Of a DNA stretch of 45,377 bases, positions 8,151 through 16,667 are shown in pieces. Every line of letters begins with the position of its first letter. The first letter of the stretch is position 1. Below the pieces are notes generated by a model. That model worked only from the letters and a program-made list of their open reading frames with translations. It had not been told where the DNA came from and made no database searches. The stretch is from Desulfovibrio sp. A2 (GTDB lineage Bacteria > Desulfobacterota > Desulfovibrionia > Desulfovibrionales > Desulfovibrionaceae). The DNA lies in the NCBI RefSeq assembly GCF_000226255.1, contig NZ_AGFG01000001.1, positions 1 through 45,377 of the forward strand, in the 5' to 3' direction. The translations under genes and the position numbers were made by a program.

Positions 8151-9026
8151 ATGAACATCCGCAAGGTCGTCATTCCCGTCGCCGGCTGGGGTACCCGTTC
8201 TCTTCCCGCCACCAAGAACATCCCGAAGGAAATGCTGCCGGTCTACAACAAGCCGGTGGTGCAGTACGTGGTTGAAGAGGCCATCCGCTCGGGCATCGGC
8301 GACGTGGTCTTCGTCACCAACCGCGACAAGAAGATCATCGAGGACCACTTCGACTACAACCTGCAGCTGGAAAGCGTGCTGGAGCGCGCCGGCAAGACCG
8401 AGATGCTGCGCCAGGTGCGCGAGGTGGCCGAGATGGTCAACATCATCTCCATCCGCCAGAAGCAGCAACTGGGGCTTGGCCACGCGGTGCTGTGCGCCCG
8501 TGACGTGGTGCGCGACGAAACCTTCGCCGTCATGGTGGGCGACGACCTGATGTTCGGCATGACGCCGGGCATCAAGCAGCTCATCGACGTGGCCGCCTCC
8601 GAACGGCTGCCCGTCATCGGGGTGATGGAAGTGCCCGCCGACAAGGTGAACCGCTACGGCATCATCTCTGGCGAGGAATTCGCCCCCGGCATTTTCAAGG
8701 TCAACAAGCTGGTGGAAAAGCCCAAGCTGGGCGAGGCGCCCTCGCGCCTGGCCATCGTGGGCCGCTACGTGCTCACCCCGGACATCTTCCGTTGCCTTGA
8801 ACAGATGAAGCCTGGCCACGGCGGCGAAATCCAGCTCACCGACGCCCTGCAGATGCTGGCCGACGACCGGGGCCTGCTGGCCGTGAAGATTCGCGGCATG
8901 CGTTTCGACGCGGGCGATTGGGCGGAATACCTTACCGCCAACATCTACTTTGCCTTGCAGGACGAAGAACTGCGAGACGAACTGGTGCGCCAGCTCAAGC
9001 CGCTGCTGCCGTACAGCGGCACGTAG
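8151..9026 (+). CDS. galU: UTP--glucose-1-phosphate uridylyltransferase
   Basis: 291 residues from the ATG at 8151, with AAAGGAG 8 nt upstream. The frame is open further upstream but lacks a ribosome site there. It makes UDP-glucose from UTP and glucose-1-phosphate for polysaccharide and LPS synthesis. The nucleotide-binding signature AGWGTRSLPATKNIPKEMLP matches the GalU family; many homologues have a small or aliphatic residue where this one has Trp. Other family segments are QLGLGHAVLCA, VMVGDDL, VEKPKLGEAPSRLAIVGRYVL and the C-terminal FDAGDWAEYL. It follows glmM by 118 nt and is followed by a hairpin terminator. Confidence 0.95.
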   Translation: MNIRKVVIPVAGWGTRSLPATKNIPKEMLPVYNKPVVQYVVEEAIRSGIGDVVFVTNRDKKIIEDHFDYNLQLESVLERAGKTEMLRQVREVAEMVNIISIRQKQQLGLGHAVLCARDVVRDETFAVMVGDDLMFGMTPGIKQLIDVAASERLPVIGVMEVPADKVNRYGIISGEEFAPGIFKVNKLVEKPKLGEAPSRLAIVGRYVLTPDIFRCLEQMKPGHGGEIQLTDALQMLADDRGLLAVKIRGMRFDAGDWAEYLTANIYFALQDEELRDELVRQLKPLLPYSGT

Positions 9027-9059
9027 TCTTCGGGTATTCCGGAATGTCGTGAACGCTGG

Positions 9060-9096
9060 CCGGGGGGAGGAGTTTCCGCCCCCCGGTTCTCTTCTT
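9060..9096 (+). terminator. Hairpin terminator after galU
   Basis: CCGGGGGG (9060-9067) pairs with CCCCCCGG (9079-9086) and is followed by the T-rich stretch TTCTCTTCTTGT. It separates galU from priA. Confidence 0.6.
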
Positions 9097-9126
9097 GTGC
9101 TTGTCCCTTCTTTGGTACCCTTGCGC

Positions 9127-11571
9127 ATGCCCACCAATACCGCCCCATCGCTGCGCGCCGTCGCGCTGCTCAGTCCGCCGTACGCCACGCTGACGTACGC
9201 CGTGCCGCCGTGGCTGCCGCCACAGGCATGGCGGCGGGGCACGCGGGTGGCCGTGCCGCTGGGCAACGGCGCGGTGCGCGTGGGCGTGTTGCTGGACGAC
9301 GAGTCGCACGCGGCGGCAAGCGGCGGCCCAAACGGTGGAGCAGCCGGCATGGCGCTGCCGGAAGGCGTGGTGCCCCGGCCCATGCTGTGGCCGCTGGAGC
9401 GCGAACCGCTGCTGGACGCCGGGTACCTGGACATGGTGCGGCAACTGGCGTTGCGGCAGGCGGCGAGCGAGGGGCAGATACTGGGCAATTTCCTGCCCGC
9501 GGGCCTGCGCACCACCCAGGTGCGGCTGCGTTTCTTCGAGGATGGCCGGGCGCGGACGCTGAAGTTCCGCGACCTGGCGCCCCTGGCGGACAAGGATCCT
9601 TCGGCGCTGCACCGTCTGGGGCAGGCCTGGATGGAGGGCCGGGGCGAGGTGTTGGACAAGGCCGAGGACGCCGCCGACGCGGAACTGTGCGCGGTGACTG
9701 CGGACCCGCCATGGCCGGTGCGTCCTTCCGCCGTGCGCCAGGTGCAACTGCTGGAATACCTGTGGGAAAAGGGCTCGGCCAGCCGCCGCGCTGTGCTGCG
9801 CGATCTTGGCGCGGCAGCGGCCACGGCGCTGGAGGGGCTGCTGAAGCGCGGGCTTGTGGCGGTTACCCGGCGCGACGAGGCCGACTGCGCCTGCGACGAG
9901 GCCGCCGAGGGCGAAGGCCCGGCCTGCCTGTACGGCCCGCCGGATGCCTCCTTTGAACTGAACGCGGCCCAGCGCGTGGCCCTGGACGACTTTCTGGCTG
10001 CGCTGGACGGGCCGCGCGCGGAACATCGCCTGCTGTACGGCGTGACCGGCAGCGGCAAGACGGCGGTATATCTGGACCTTGCGCGAGAATGCCTTGCCCG
10101 CGGGCGTTCGGTGATGCTGCTGGCTCCAGAGGTGGCGCTGGCCTGCAAGCTGCGCCGCGACGTGGACGAACGCCTGCCCGGCGCGCCGATGTTCTTTTTC
10201 CACGGCTACCAGGGCCCGTCGCAGCGCGAGCGCACCTTTCGCGCGCTGGCCGCCCGGAGCGAGCCGTGCCTCATCGTGGGCACCCGCTCGGCCCTGTTCC
10301 TGCCCGCGCCCGACCTTGGCGTGGTGGTGCTGGACGAAGAGCACGACACCTCGTTCAAGCAGGACGAGGGGCTGGCCTATCAGGCCAAGGAAGTGGCCTG
10401 GTTCCGGGTGGGGCAGGGCGCCGGGCTGCTGGTGCTGGGATCCGCCACGCCGGACGTGAAGACCTTCCATGCCATGCACGAGGGGCGGCTGCCCATGGCG
10501 GCCCTGCCGGAGCGGGCCGGGGGCGGCACTCTGCCCGACGTGGAACTGGTGGACATCAAGGATCTTGCCTCCACCGATTCGGTGCTGGCGGCCCAGAGCG
10601 GCGCGGCCCTGCGCGAAACGGTGCAGCGCGGCGAGCAGGCGGTGATCCTGCTGAACCGGCGCGGCTACGCCCCGCTGATGTACTGCCTGGACTGCGGTAC
10701 CGTGGCCCGCTGCCCGCACTGCGACATCGGCCTTACCTACCACAAGGGGCGCGAACGGCTGGTGTGCCACTATTGCGGGCATTCCGTGCCGTATCCGGCC
10801 ACCTGCCCCAACTGCAAGTGCATGCACTACCTGCCCATGGGCGAAGGCACGGAAAAGCTGGAGGAAACCCTGGCGGCGCTGCTGCCCGCCGGGGGCAAGG
10901 TGCTGAGGCTGGACCGCGACTCGACCAGAAGGCCGGGCCGGATGGAGGAAATCCTGGGGGCTTTCGCCCGGCGCGAGGCGCAGGTGCTGGTAGGCACCCA
11001 GATGCTCTCCAAGGGGCACCACTTTCCGGACGTGACCCTGGCCGTGGTGGCCGACGGTGACCTTGGCCTGAATCTGCCGGACTACCGGGCGGCGGAACGT
11101 ACCTTCCAGTTGCTGGTGCAGTCGGCCGGGCGGGCCGGGCGTGGCGAAAAGCCGGGCCGGGTGCTCATCCAGACCCGCGACCCTTCCCACTACTGCTGGA
11201 ATTTCGTGCGCACGGCGGACTACGAAGGGTTCTACGCCCACGAGATTGCCATCCGCCAGCGGCGGCGCTACCCTCCTTTCGTGCGGCTTGCCTTGGTGCG
11301 CATCAGCTACCCCATGGATTTCGCGGGCGGGCAGGAGGAATTGGCCCGTTTCGCCAACGCGGTGCGCGCCCAGGGACGCGAGCGCGGCGTGCAGGTGCTG
11401 GGGCCCGCCCCTTCGCCGCTGCCGCTGCTGCGCGGGCGCAAGCGCTTTCAGTGCCTGCTGAAGGCCGACGACTGGCCAAGCATCCGTGCGCTGTTCGGGG
11501 CGGCCGGAGCAACTCCGGGCACGAGCCACCTGCGCATCTCGCTGGACCTTGATCCCGTCAACATGATGTAG
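9127..11571 (+). CDS. priA: Primosomal protein N', replication restart helicase
   Basis: 814 residues from the ATG at 9127, somewhat longer than the ~730 typical of PriA. The frame is open upstream without a better ribosome site. PriA recognises abandoned forks and reloads the replicative helicase. The N-terminal DNA-binding region starts with VALLSPPYATLTYAVP. The helicase core has Walker A GVTGSGKT (305-312), the DEEH box (403-406) and the motif SATPD. A zinc-binding module lies between the two helicase lobes, with Cys pairs in CLDCGTVARCPHCDIG and LVCHYCGHSVPYPATCPNC. C-terminal motifs GTQMLSKGHHFPDVTLVVADGD-like and QSAGRAGRG are present. The extra length lies in the N-terminal half (Gly/Ala-rich insertion near 60-80). 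The TAG stop is formed at the junction with the inverted-repeat element that follows. Confidence 0.94.
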   Translation: MPTNTAPSLRAVALLSPPYATLTYAVPPWLPPQAWRRGTRVAVPLGNGAVRVGVLLDDESHAAASGGPNGGAAGMALPEGVVPRPMLWPLEREPLLDAGYLDMVRQLALRQAASEGQILGNFLPAGLRTTQVRLRFFEDGRARTLKFRDLAPLADKDPSALHRLGQAWMEGRGEVLDKAEDAADAELCAVTADPPWPVRPSAVRQVQLLEYLWEKGSASRRAVLRDLGAAAATALEGLLKRGLVAVTRRDEADCACDEAAEGEGPACLYGPPDASFELNAAQRVALDDFLAALDGPRAEHRLLYGVTGSGKTAVYLDLARECLARGRSVMLLAPEVALACKLRRDVDERLPGAPMFFFHGYQGPSQRERTFRALAARSEPCLIVGTRSALFLPAPDLGVVVLDEEHDTSFKQDEGLAYQAKEVAWFRVGQGAGLLVLGSATPDVKTFHAMHEGRLPMAALPERAGGGTLPDVELVDIKDLASTDSVLAAQSGAALRETVQRGEQAVILLNRRGYAPLMYCLDCGTVARCPHCDIGLTYHKGRERLVCHYCGHSVPYPATCPNCKCMHYLPMGEGTEKLEETLAALLPAGGKVLRLDRDSTRRPGRMEEILGAFARREAQVLVGTQMLSKGHHFPDVTLAVVADGDLGLNLPDYRAAERTFQLLVQSAGRAGRGEKPGRVLIQTRDPSHYCWNFVRTADYEGFYAHEIAIRQRRRYPPFVRLALVRISYPMDFAGGQEELARFANAVRAQGRERGVQVLGPAPSPLPLLRGRKRFQCLLKADDWPSIRALFGAAGATPGTSHLRISLDLDPVNMM

Positions 11572-11764
11572 GGGCTGCCTTGAAATTGTCTTTTTGTCCG
11601 TTGGCTACGTCAATCTTCGCTGCCATAGCGTTGCTGTCCTTATCCGCGCGCTGCGGTCCCTATCCGTAAGGTTCGCTTCGCTCACCAACGGCTGGGGCAC
11701 TCCCTCATGCCAGGCTCGTTTTCCTTGCCAACGAGCGAAAATCCTAATTTGAAGACAGCCCCTA
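11569..11764 (+). mobile_element. MITE-like element with terminal inverted repeats and TA flanks
   Basis: The left end reads TAGGGGCTGCCTTGAAATT (11569-11587). The reverse complement of the right end, 11746-11764, reads TAGGGGCTGTCTTCAAATT. Apart from the shared TA, 15 of 17 positions match. Similarity resumes further in: TTTTTGTCCGTTGGC on the left against ATTTTCGCTCGTTGGC on the right at the same offset. The element body is about 192 bp and has no coding capacity for a transposase. TA at both ends fits a TA target duplication, as made by IS630/Tc1-type and some IS5-group transposases. The left TA plus the first G of the element forms the priA stop codon. Confidence 0.65.
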
Positions 11765-11799
11765 ACCCGCGCCCGGCGCGGCACGCCAAGGATACCGTC

Positions 11800-11967
11800 A
11801 TGATCATCGTCGTCCGCAAGTGCAGCGACTGTCCCTTCTGCAGCCAGGGCGAGCCCGCCCGCTGCAATCTTTCCACGCCCAAGCACCGCCCGCTGGACCC
11901 GGCACAGGACCGCCCCTCGTGGTGCCCCCTGCGGCGCGAGCAGGCCATCGTGCGCGAGGCGTCCTGA
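11800..11967 (+). CDS. Small Cys-rich protein of unknown function
   Basis: 55 residues from the ATG at 11800, with AAGGA 8 nt upstream. The sequence begins MIIVVRKCSDCPFC, and further Cys residues occur in ARCNLSTP and SWCPLRRE. The CxxCxxC group plus two later Cys suggest a small zinc- or metal-binding fold. I do not recognise a named family. The gene begins 36 nt after the right end of the inverted-repeat element and points the same way as priA and the response regulator. The open frame extends upstream into the element (to 11707), but the codon at 11800 has the better ribosome site. It is probably real because of the clean ribosome site and Cys spacing; the function is unknown. Confidence 0.6.
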   Translation: MIIVVRKCSDCPFCSQGEPARCNLSTPKHRPLDPAQDRPSWCPLRREQAIVREAS

Positions 11968-12159
11968 TCGAACTGGGCCGGGCCGCCGCCGCATGGTGCG
12001 TCTTGCCGGGCAATCCAGTCGGCCACGCGCATTCCGGCGTTGCGCGCAGCGCCGCCTCCGGCTAGAGTGTATCTGACGGCCATTCATACTGACGGCAGCC
12101 GTCCATTCCGGCTATGGGCGCACCGGGCGGGGGAAGCATCGGGGCAGTACGGGGTAGCT

Positions 12160-12552
12160 ATGAGCAATGCCGATATCCTCATCCTTGTGGTGGATGACGA
12201 AGAAATGGTGCGCGAGAACCTCGAAGCGTACCTTGAGGACGAAGGGTTCCGGGTGGTCACGGCGGGCAGCGGCGAAGAGGCGCTGGACCTGCTGGCGCAC
12301 CATCGGCCCGACGTCGGCATCATCGACATGCGCCTGCCGGGGATGAGCGGAAACGATTTCATCATCCGCGCCCATCAGGTGCTGCCCACGTTGCGCTATC
12401 TCATCCACACCGGGTCGACCAACTATAAGCTGCCGTCCGAACTCATCGCCATCGGTGTGGAACGCGCCGACATCCACATCAAGCCACTGCAGAACATGGA
12501 CGACCTGGTGCAGGGCATCTACCGTCGTCTCGCCGCGCCGGAGCAGGCATGA
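12160..12552 (+). CDS. Single-domain response regulator (CheY-like receiver)
   Basis: 130 residues from the ATG at 12160. One receiver domain and nothing else: acidic pair DDEE at about 11-14, phospho-acceptor Asp56 within GIIDMRLPG, a Thr/Ser switch region in HTGS, and the conserved Lys108 in HIKPL. Without an output domain it probably acts by phosphotransfer or protein contact. The hybrid kinase gene starts 118 nt downstream on the same strand, so the two are likely partners. The frame is open upstream to 12040 with no ribosome site there. Confidence 0.88.
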   Translation: MSNADILILVVDDEEMVRENLEAYLEDEGFRVVTAGSGEEALDLLAHHRPDVGIIDMRLPGMSGNDFIIRAHQVLPTLRYLIHTGSTNYKLPSELIAIGVERADIHIKPLQNMDDLVQGIYRRLAAPEQA

Positions 12553-12670
12553 GCCGCCCCGCCCCGGCGAGACGGGCGAGACCGGCGCGGCCGACAAGGG
12601 CAGGGCGCTACGAGGGCGTTTTGGGTGGGCGTGGCGGTTGCGGCCGCGCGCCAGCCCTCCGGGGGATGCG

Positions 12671-14359
12671 ATGACGGAGCGCAAACGCGCCGCCCCTCCC
12701 ACGGTGGTCGTCATAGACGACGACACGGTGGTGCGGCGCAGCATCACCGCCTATCTCGAAGACCTCGGCTACGTGGTGCACGAGGGCAGCGACGGCCGCA
12801 CCGGCCTTGAACGGGTGCGCGCCGTGCAGCCCGACGCCGTGCTGGTGGATCTGCGCATGCCCGGCATCGACGGGCTGGACGTGCTGCGCGAACTGGCGGC
12901 GGAACGGCCGGACATGCCCACCATCGTCGTTTCCGGCACCGGGGTCATGCAGGACGCCATCGAGGCAGTGCGCCGGGGCGCGTGGGATTTCATCCTCAAG
13001 CCCATCATGGACCTGGACGTGCTGGGTCACCGGGTGCGCATCGCCATCGAGCAGGGCAGGCTGCGCGCCGAGAACCGCCGCTACCACGAACATCTGGCCG
13101 AAGAAGTGTCCCTGCGCACCCGCGAACTGGAGCACGCGCGGCACGAGGCGGAATCGGCCAACCGCGCCAAGACCCAGTTCCTCGCCAACATCAGTCACGA
13201 ACTGCGCACCCCGCTCAACGGCATCATCGGGCTCACCGAACTGCTGCTGGCCGCCGGGCCCACCGGCGAGCAGGAGGAGTGTCTGGGCATGGTGCGCCAG
13301 GCAGGGCTCGACCTGCTGGCCATCGTCAACAACCTGCTGGACATGTCCAGTATCGAGGCCGGGCGCATCGCCCTCAACGAGGCCCCGTTCAACCTGCGCG
13401 AGACCGTGGGCGACCTGGTCCGCGTACTGGACGTGCAGGCCCGCTGGAAGAACCTTACCCTGGCCTGCGCCGTGGCCCCCGGCGTGCCCGACCGGCTGCT
13501 GGGCGACGCCGCGCGGCTGCGCCAGGTGCTGACCAACCTCGTCATTAACGGCATCAAATACACCGAGATGGGCGGCGTCTCGCTGTCCGTCGAGGTGGAG
13601 GAAGAGCGTCCTGCCGCGCCCGCTTCCGGAAGCGCGGAACATTCCGTGACCCCTGCGGGTGCGGTGGTGTTGCGCGTCACCGTGGAGGACACGGGCGTGG
13701 GCATCGCGCCGGAAAAATGGGAACGCATCTTCGAGCCGTTCACCCTGGCCGAGAACTTCCTGACCAAGAAGTACGGCGGCGCCGGGCTTGGGCTTGCCAT
13801 CTCCCGCGAGATCGCGCGGATGATGGGCGGCGACATCTCGGTGCGCAGCCAAGAGGGGACGGGCAGCACCTTCGTGCTGACCATGCGCTTCTTCGTGGGC
13901 GAATCGGCCGCGCCGCGTCCGCGCGACGCCAGCCTGCCCGTGATCCGGGGCGTGCATCGGCGGTTGCGCATCATGGTGGCCGAGGACGACGTGATCAATC
14001 GCAAGCTGGCGGTGTATTTTTTCGAGCGCATGGGGCACGACGTGGTCACGGTGACCAGTGGCCTGGAGGTGCTGGCCGTGCTGGAGCGGCAACCGTGCGA
14101 CCTTCTGCTGATGGACATCCAGATGCCCGAGATGGACGGCCTGGAGACCGTGCGTGCGCTGCGGGGTCGCCGTGGCGGCCCCGGACAGGTGCCCATCATC
14201 GCCATGACGGCGCATGCCATGGCAGGGGACCGGGAGCGGTTCCTGGCTGCGGGCATGGACGGCTACGTCTCGAAGCCCGTGGATTTCGGCTGCCTGGTGT
14301 CCGAGATAGAGGCCGTGCTGGGCGCGCGCGGCCTCTTGGATGGGCCTTTGGAAGGCTAA
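12671..14359 (+). CDS. Hybrid histidine kinase, REC-HisKA-HATPase-REC
   Basis: 562 residues from the ATG at 12671 (GGGGGA 5 nt upstream). Domain order: an N-terminal receiver with Asp60 in VLVDLRMPG; a helical linker of about 130-165 (RAENRRYHEHLAEEVSLRTR), likely coiled coil; the HisKA phospho-acceptor His176 in ISHELRTPLNG; and HATPase boxes N (NLVINGIKYTE), G1 (EDTGVGIAPE) and G2 (GGAGLGLAI). A second receiver at the C-terminus has Asp482 in LLLMDIQMPEMDG. There is no membrane segment or periplasmic sensor, so this is a soluble kinase whose input comes through phosphorylation of its own N-terminal receiver. That suggests a relay in which the upstream single receiver or another kinase feeds it. 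The target process is not indicated by the neighbours. Confidence 0.9.
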   Translation: MTERKRAAPPTVVVIDDDTVVRRSITAYLEDLGYVVHEGSDGRTGLERVRAVQPDAVLVDLRMPGIDGLDVLRELAAERPDMPTIVVSGTGVMQDAIEAVRRGAWDFILKPIMDLDVLGHRVRIAIEQGRLRAENRRYHEHLAEEVSLRTRELEHARHEAESANRAKTQFLANISHELRTPLNGIIGLTELLLAAGPTGEQEECLGMVRQAGLDLLAIVNNLLDMSSIEAGRIALNEAPFNLRETVGDLVRVLDVQARWKNLTLACAVAPGVPDRLLGDAARLRQVLTNLVINGIKYTEMGGVSLSVEVEEERPAAPASGSAEHSVTPAGAVVLRVTVEDTGVGIAPEKWERIFEPFTLAENFLTKKYGGAGLGLAISREIARMMGGDISVRSQEGTGSTFVLTMRFFVGESAAPRPRDASLPVIRGVHRRLRIMVAEDDVINRKLAVYFFERMGHDVVTVTSGLEVLAVLERQPCDLLLMDIQMPEMDGLETVRALRGRRGGPGQVPIIAMTAHAMAGDRERFLAAGMDGYVSKPVDFGCLVSEIEAVLGARGLLDGPLEG

Positions 14360-14849
14360 TCGGGGAACGGCGGCACGCGGTTACCCGTGCGCGAGGCAAG
14401 GGCGCGGAAAACGGATGCAACGTCCGGGTTCCGCGCTCTTGTGCGTTGGGGGGCAAGCCCGCAAGGCCCGGATGGGACGGACTGTGTGCGTCAGCGGACG
14501 GTTTGTCCTGGCCCATGCCTTGGAGATTGGGGGGCACGAGTTGGGGGTAGCGTTGCCGTATTGTGCGCGAGCGGCGCTTACGTCGTGTTTCCGGGGTGTT
14601 TCCGAATGGTTGCAAATCGTTGACGAATCGGATAGCAAAGACCGATTGTGCTTAAGGGGTGCCGTGCCCCGGGTACGTGCGTTCGGCCGCAAGGCCGAGA
14701 GGGAACGCGCGGGGGAACGGCAATCGTCATTCTGCCTGAAAAGTCGGAACGTTCCGTGTGTTCTCCCTTGGACGGTTTACCGCGCCGGGGGACTCTCTTC
14801 GCGCGTGTGCATCGTTCGGCGGCAGGCATACAAACTCTAGGGGAGATCC
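14360..14849 (+). other. 490-nt non-coding spacer upstream of the porin gene
   Basis: I find no credible gene. Visible structure: a 6-bp hairpin with a GCAA tetraloop (TCGGCC at 14683-14688, GGCCGA at 14693-14698), the perfect 12-bp palindrome CGGAACGTTCCG at 14745-14756, and a possible -35 TTGACG near 14618 without a good -10. The porin ribosome site AGGGGAGA lies just before 14850. A long leader, a small RNA or an operator could sit here; nothing is decisive. Confidence 0.4.
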
Positions 14850-16145
14850 ATGAAGCGACTGAAAAAGTTGGCTGTTTCTTGTCTGCTGGTGTGCACCGCA
14901 CTGGCAGGCACCGCGCAGGCCGAGGGATACGCCCTGTATGAATGGGGCGCGCGCGGCAACGCGCTGGGCGGCGCCATGGTGGCCCGCAAGCCCGATGCCT
15001 CTGCCGTGGCCTACAACCCCGCCTTGATGACTCAACTTGAAGGCACCCAGGTGATGGCCGGCGTCAGCGCCATCATCCCCAGCGCCAAGGTGGACGTGAC
15101 CTACGGGGGCCAGACCTACACCGGCGAAGGCGCGGACAATGTCTGGACGCCGCCGCACGGCTACCTGACCACCCAGGTCAAGGACAACCTGTGGCTGGGC
15201 ATGGGCATCTACACCCGTTTCGGCCTGGGCACCGAGTACGACGACGAGAGCTGGGCCGGTCGCTACAACATCTACAACGCCGAAATCCAGACGGTGTCCT
15301 ACAACCCCAACGTGGCATTCAAGGTTACCGACAAGCTGTCCGCCGCCGTGGGGGTGGAATTCATGACCCTTGACCTGCGCCTGAAGAAGAAGAGCGACGG
15401 TCTCGCCATGCTTGGCGGCGATTCGGACCCCACGGATTCCACGGACGGTGACATCGATTCCAGCCTGCATGCCGATAGCTACGGCTGGGGCATCACCGCC
15501 GGGTTGCATTACCAGTTCAATGACGAATGGGCGGCTGGCGTCAGCTACAAGAGCCAGGTGGAGCAGGAAGCCCGCGGCTCCAACTCCTTCTCCTACGGTT
15601 CCGCCGTGCATCCCGTGAACCAGGCCGTATACGCGGACTGCGACGTTCGCGGGTCCGTGATCCTGCCGGACATGATTTCCTTTGGCGTTGCCTACAACCC
15701 CATTCCGGAACTGGGCATCGAAGTGGGCGCCACCCTCACCCGCTGGTCCACCTATGACAACCTGGGCATCTACCATGAAGCCCCCTTCGCCATGGGGTCA
15801 GGTTCTCTGGTCAATTCCGAGAAGGATTGGAACGACGCGTGGCGCTACAGTGTTGGTGTTGAATATGCCGCCACTCCGTGGATGGACCTGCGCGCGGGCT
15901 TCATCTACGACGAATCCCCCGCCGATTCGGACAGGATCGACTACCTGATTCCCACCGACGACCGCCAACTGTACAGCGCGGGTCTCGGCTTCCACTGGGA
16001 CAGCTATACCGTGGATCTTTCCTACACCTACATCGTGGCGTCCAACGCGCATTACGACGATCGCGCCGACGACGGCATCTACGACGGCAAGTCGTACGAT
16101 GGCCGTACCCACGTTGTCGGCCTTTCGCTGGGCTACAAGTTCTAG
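14850..16145 (+). CDS. Outer-membrane transport porin, FadL/OmpP1/TodX family
   Basis: 431 residues. A signal peptide (KRLKKLAVSCLLVCTALAG, cleavage after AQA at about residue 25) is followed by the family's N-terminal hatch-like segment: EGYALYEWGARGNALGGAMV, then ASAVAYNPALMT. The rest alternates in beta-strand fashion with many aromatic residues and ends LSLGYKF, with the terminal Phe typical of outer-membrane beta-barrels. FadL-type proteins admit hydrophobic compounds such as long-chain fatty acids or aromatics through a lateral opening. The gene is monocistronic: a 490-nt spacer lies before it and a terminator right after it. The substrate is not known. Similar proteins are abundant in the outer membrane of Desulfovibrio. 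Confidence 0.9.
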   Translation: MKRLKKLAVSCLLVCTALAGTAQAEGYALYEWGARGNALGGAMVARKPDASAVAYNPALMTQLEGTQVMAGVSAIIPSAKVDVTYGGQTYTGEGADNVWTPPHGYLTTQVKDNLWLGMGIYTRFGLGTEYDDESWAGRYNIYNAEIQTVSYNPNVAFKVTDKLSAAVGVEFMTLDLRLKKKSDGLAMLGGDSDPTDSTDGDIDSSLHADSYGWGITAGLHYQFNDEWAAGVSYKSQVEQEARGSNSFSYGSAVHPVNQAVYADCDVRGSVILPDMISFGVAYNPIPELGIEVGATLTRWSTYDNLGIYHEAPFAMGSGSLVNSEKDWNDAWRYSVGVEYAATPWMDLRAGFIYDESPADSDRIDYLIPTDDRQLYSAGLGFHWDSYTVDLSYTYIVASNAHYDDRADDGIYDGKSYDGRTHVVGLSLGYKF

Positions 16146-16170
16146 GCGCGGACCTTCTGTTTTCTGCGCA

Positions 16171-16198
16171 GGGCCGCTCCTTCGGGGGCGGCCCTTTT
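16171..16198 (+). terminator. Intrinsic terminator of the FadL-type porin gene
   Basis: GGGCCGC (16171-16177) pairs with GCGGCCC (16188-16194) and is followed by TTTT, 26 nt after the stop codon. Confidence 0.85.
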
Positions 16199-16610
16199 GC
16201 ATTGGCTCGTGAGGGGGGGCTGCGCCGGGATGCACCCTGGGCACACGGGGAGGCGAAGAGAAAGGGGGCAGGAGCGTACGCTTCGACATGCGCACGTTCG
16301 CATGCCCGGCATGGCGGGTGCGGAAACGGAGCGCCCCACACTTCGGAGGATGTCGCCCGGCAGAAGGCCGACGGGGCATTGGCGGAACGCACCGTCTGGG
16401 AGGTGCCACAGCATGGCGAGACGTTTGGTCGATACCCCGGGTTGGGCAAGGGAACGCTGGGTGGGATCCGATGGAGACTGAGGGGAGGGCGCGCGGACAT
16501 GGCGGCTGATGGCGGGCGGCCAGATACCGACAAGGGCGTGGACAGCAATGTGCGTTCTCCTGGTATCCCTCCGTGGAGTCGAGATGTTTCCTACCCCGCC
16601 TTCACCATGC
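16199..16610. other. Gene-free stretch between convergent transcription units
   Basis: About 410 nt between the porin terminator (plus strand) and the dsr operon terminator (minus strand). Open frames here are short, arginine-rich and lack ribosome sites. I see no repeat, RNA gene or promoter that I can support. Confidence 0.6.
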
Positions 16611-16640
16611 AAAAAGGCCCGCGCCTTTCGGCACGGGCCC
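16611..16640 (-). terminator. Intrinsic terminator of the dsrMKJOP operon
   Basis: On the minus strand GGGCCCGTGCC, a GAAA-type loop and GGCGCGGGCC are followed by five T residues (A run 16611-16615 on the plus strand). It lies about 30 nt after the dsrP stop. Confidence 0.88.
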
Positions 16641-16667
16641 TTTGCTATCATCAGGTAAAGGCAGCGG

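Noticed and set aside
11570..11766. Reading the inverted-repeat element as a simple rho-independent terminator of priA
   Set aside because: The arms are about 160 nt apart and flanked by TA rather than followed by a T tract, so the structure fits a small transposable element better.
14381..14901. Several overlapping open frames upstream of the FadL-type porin
   Set aside because: They overlap each other on both strands, lack ribosome sites and include the porin start region in another frame.
15798..16409. 203-codon minus-strand frame across the porin 3' end
   Set aside because: It is the reverse shadow of the porin gene and crosses its terminator.
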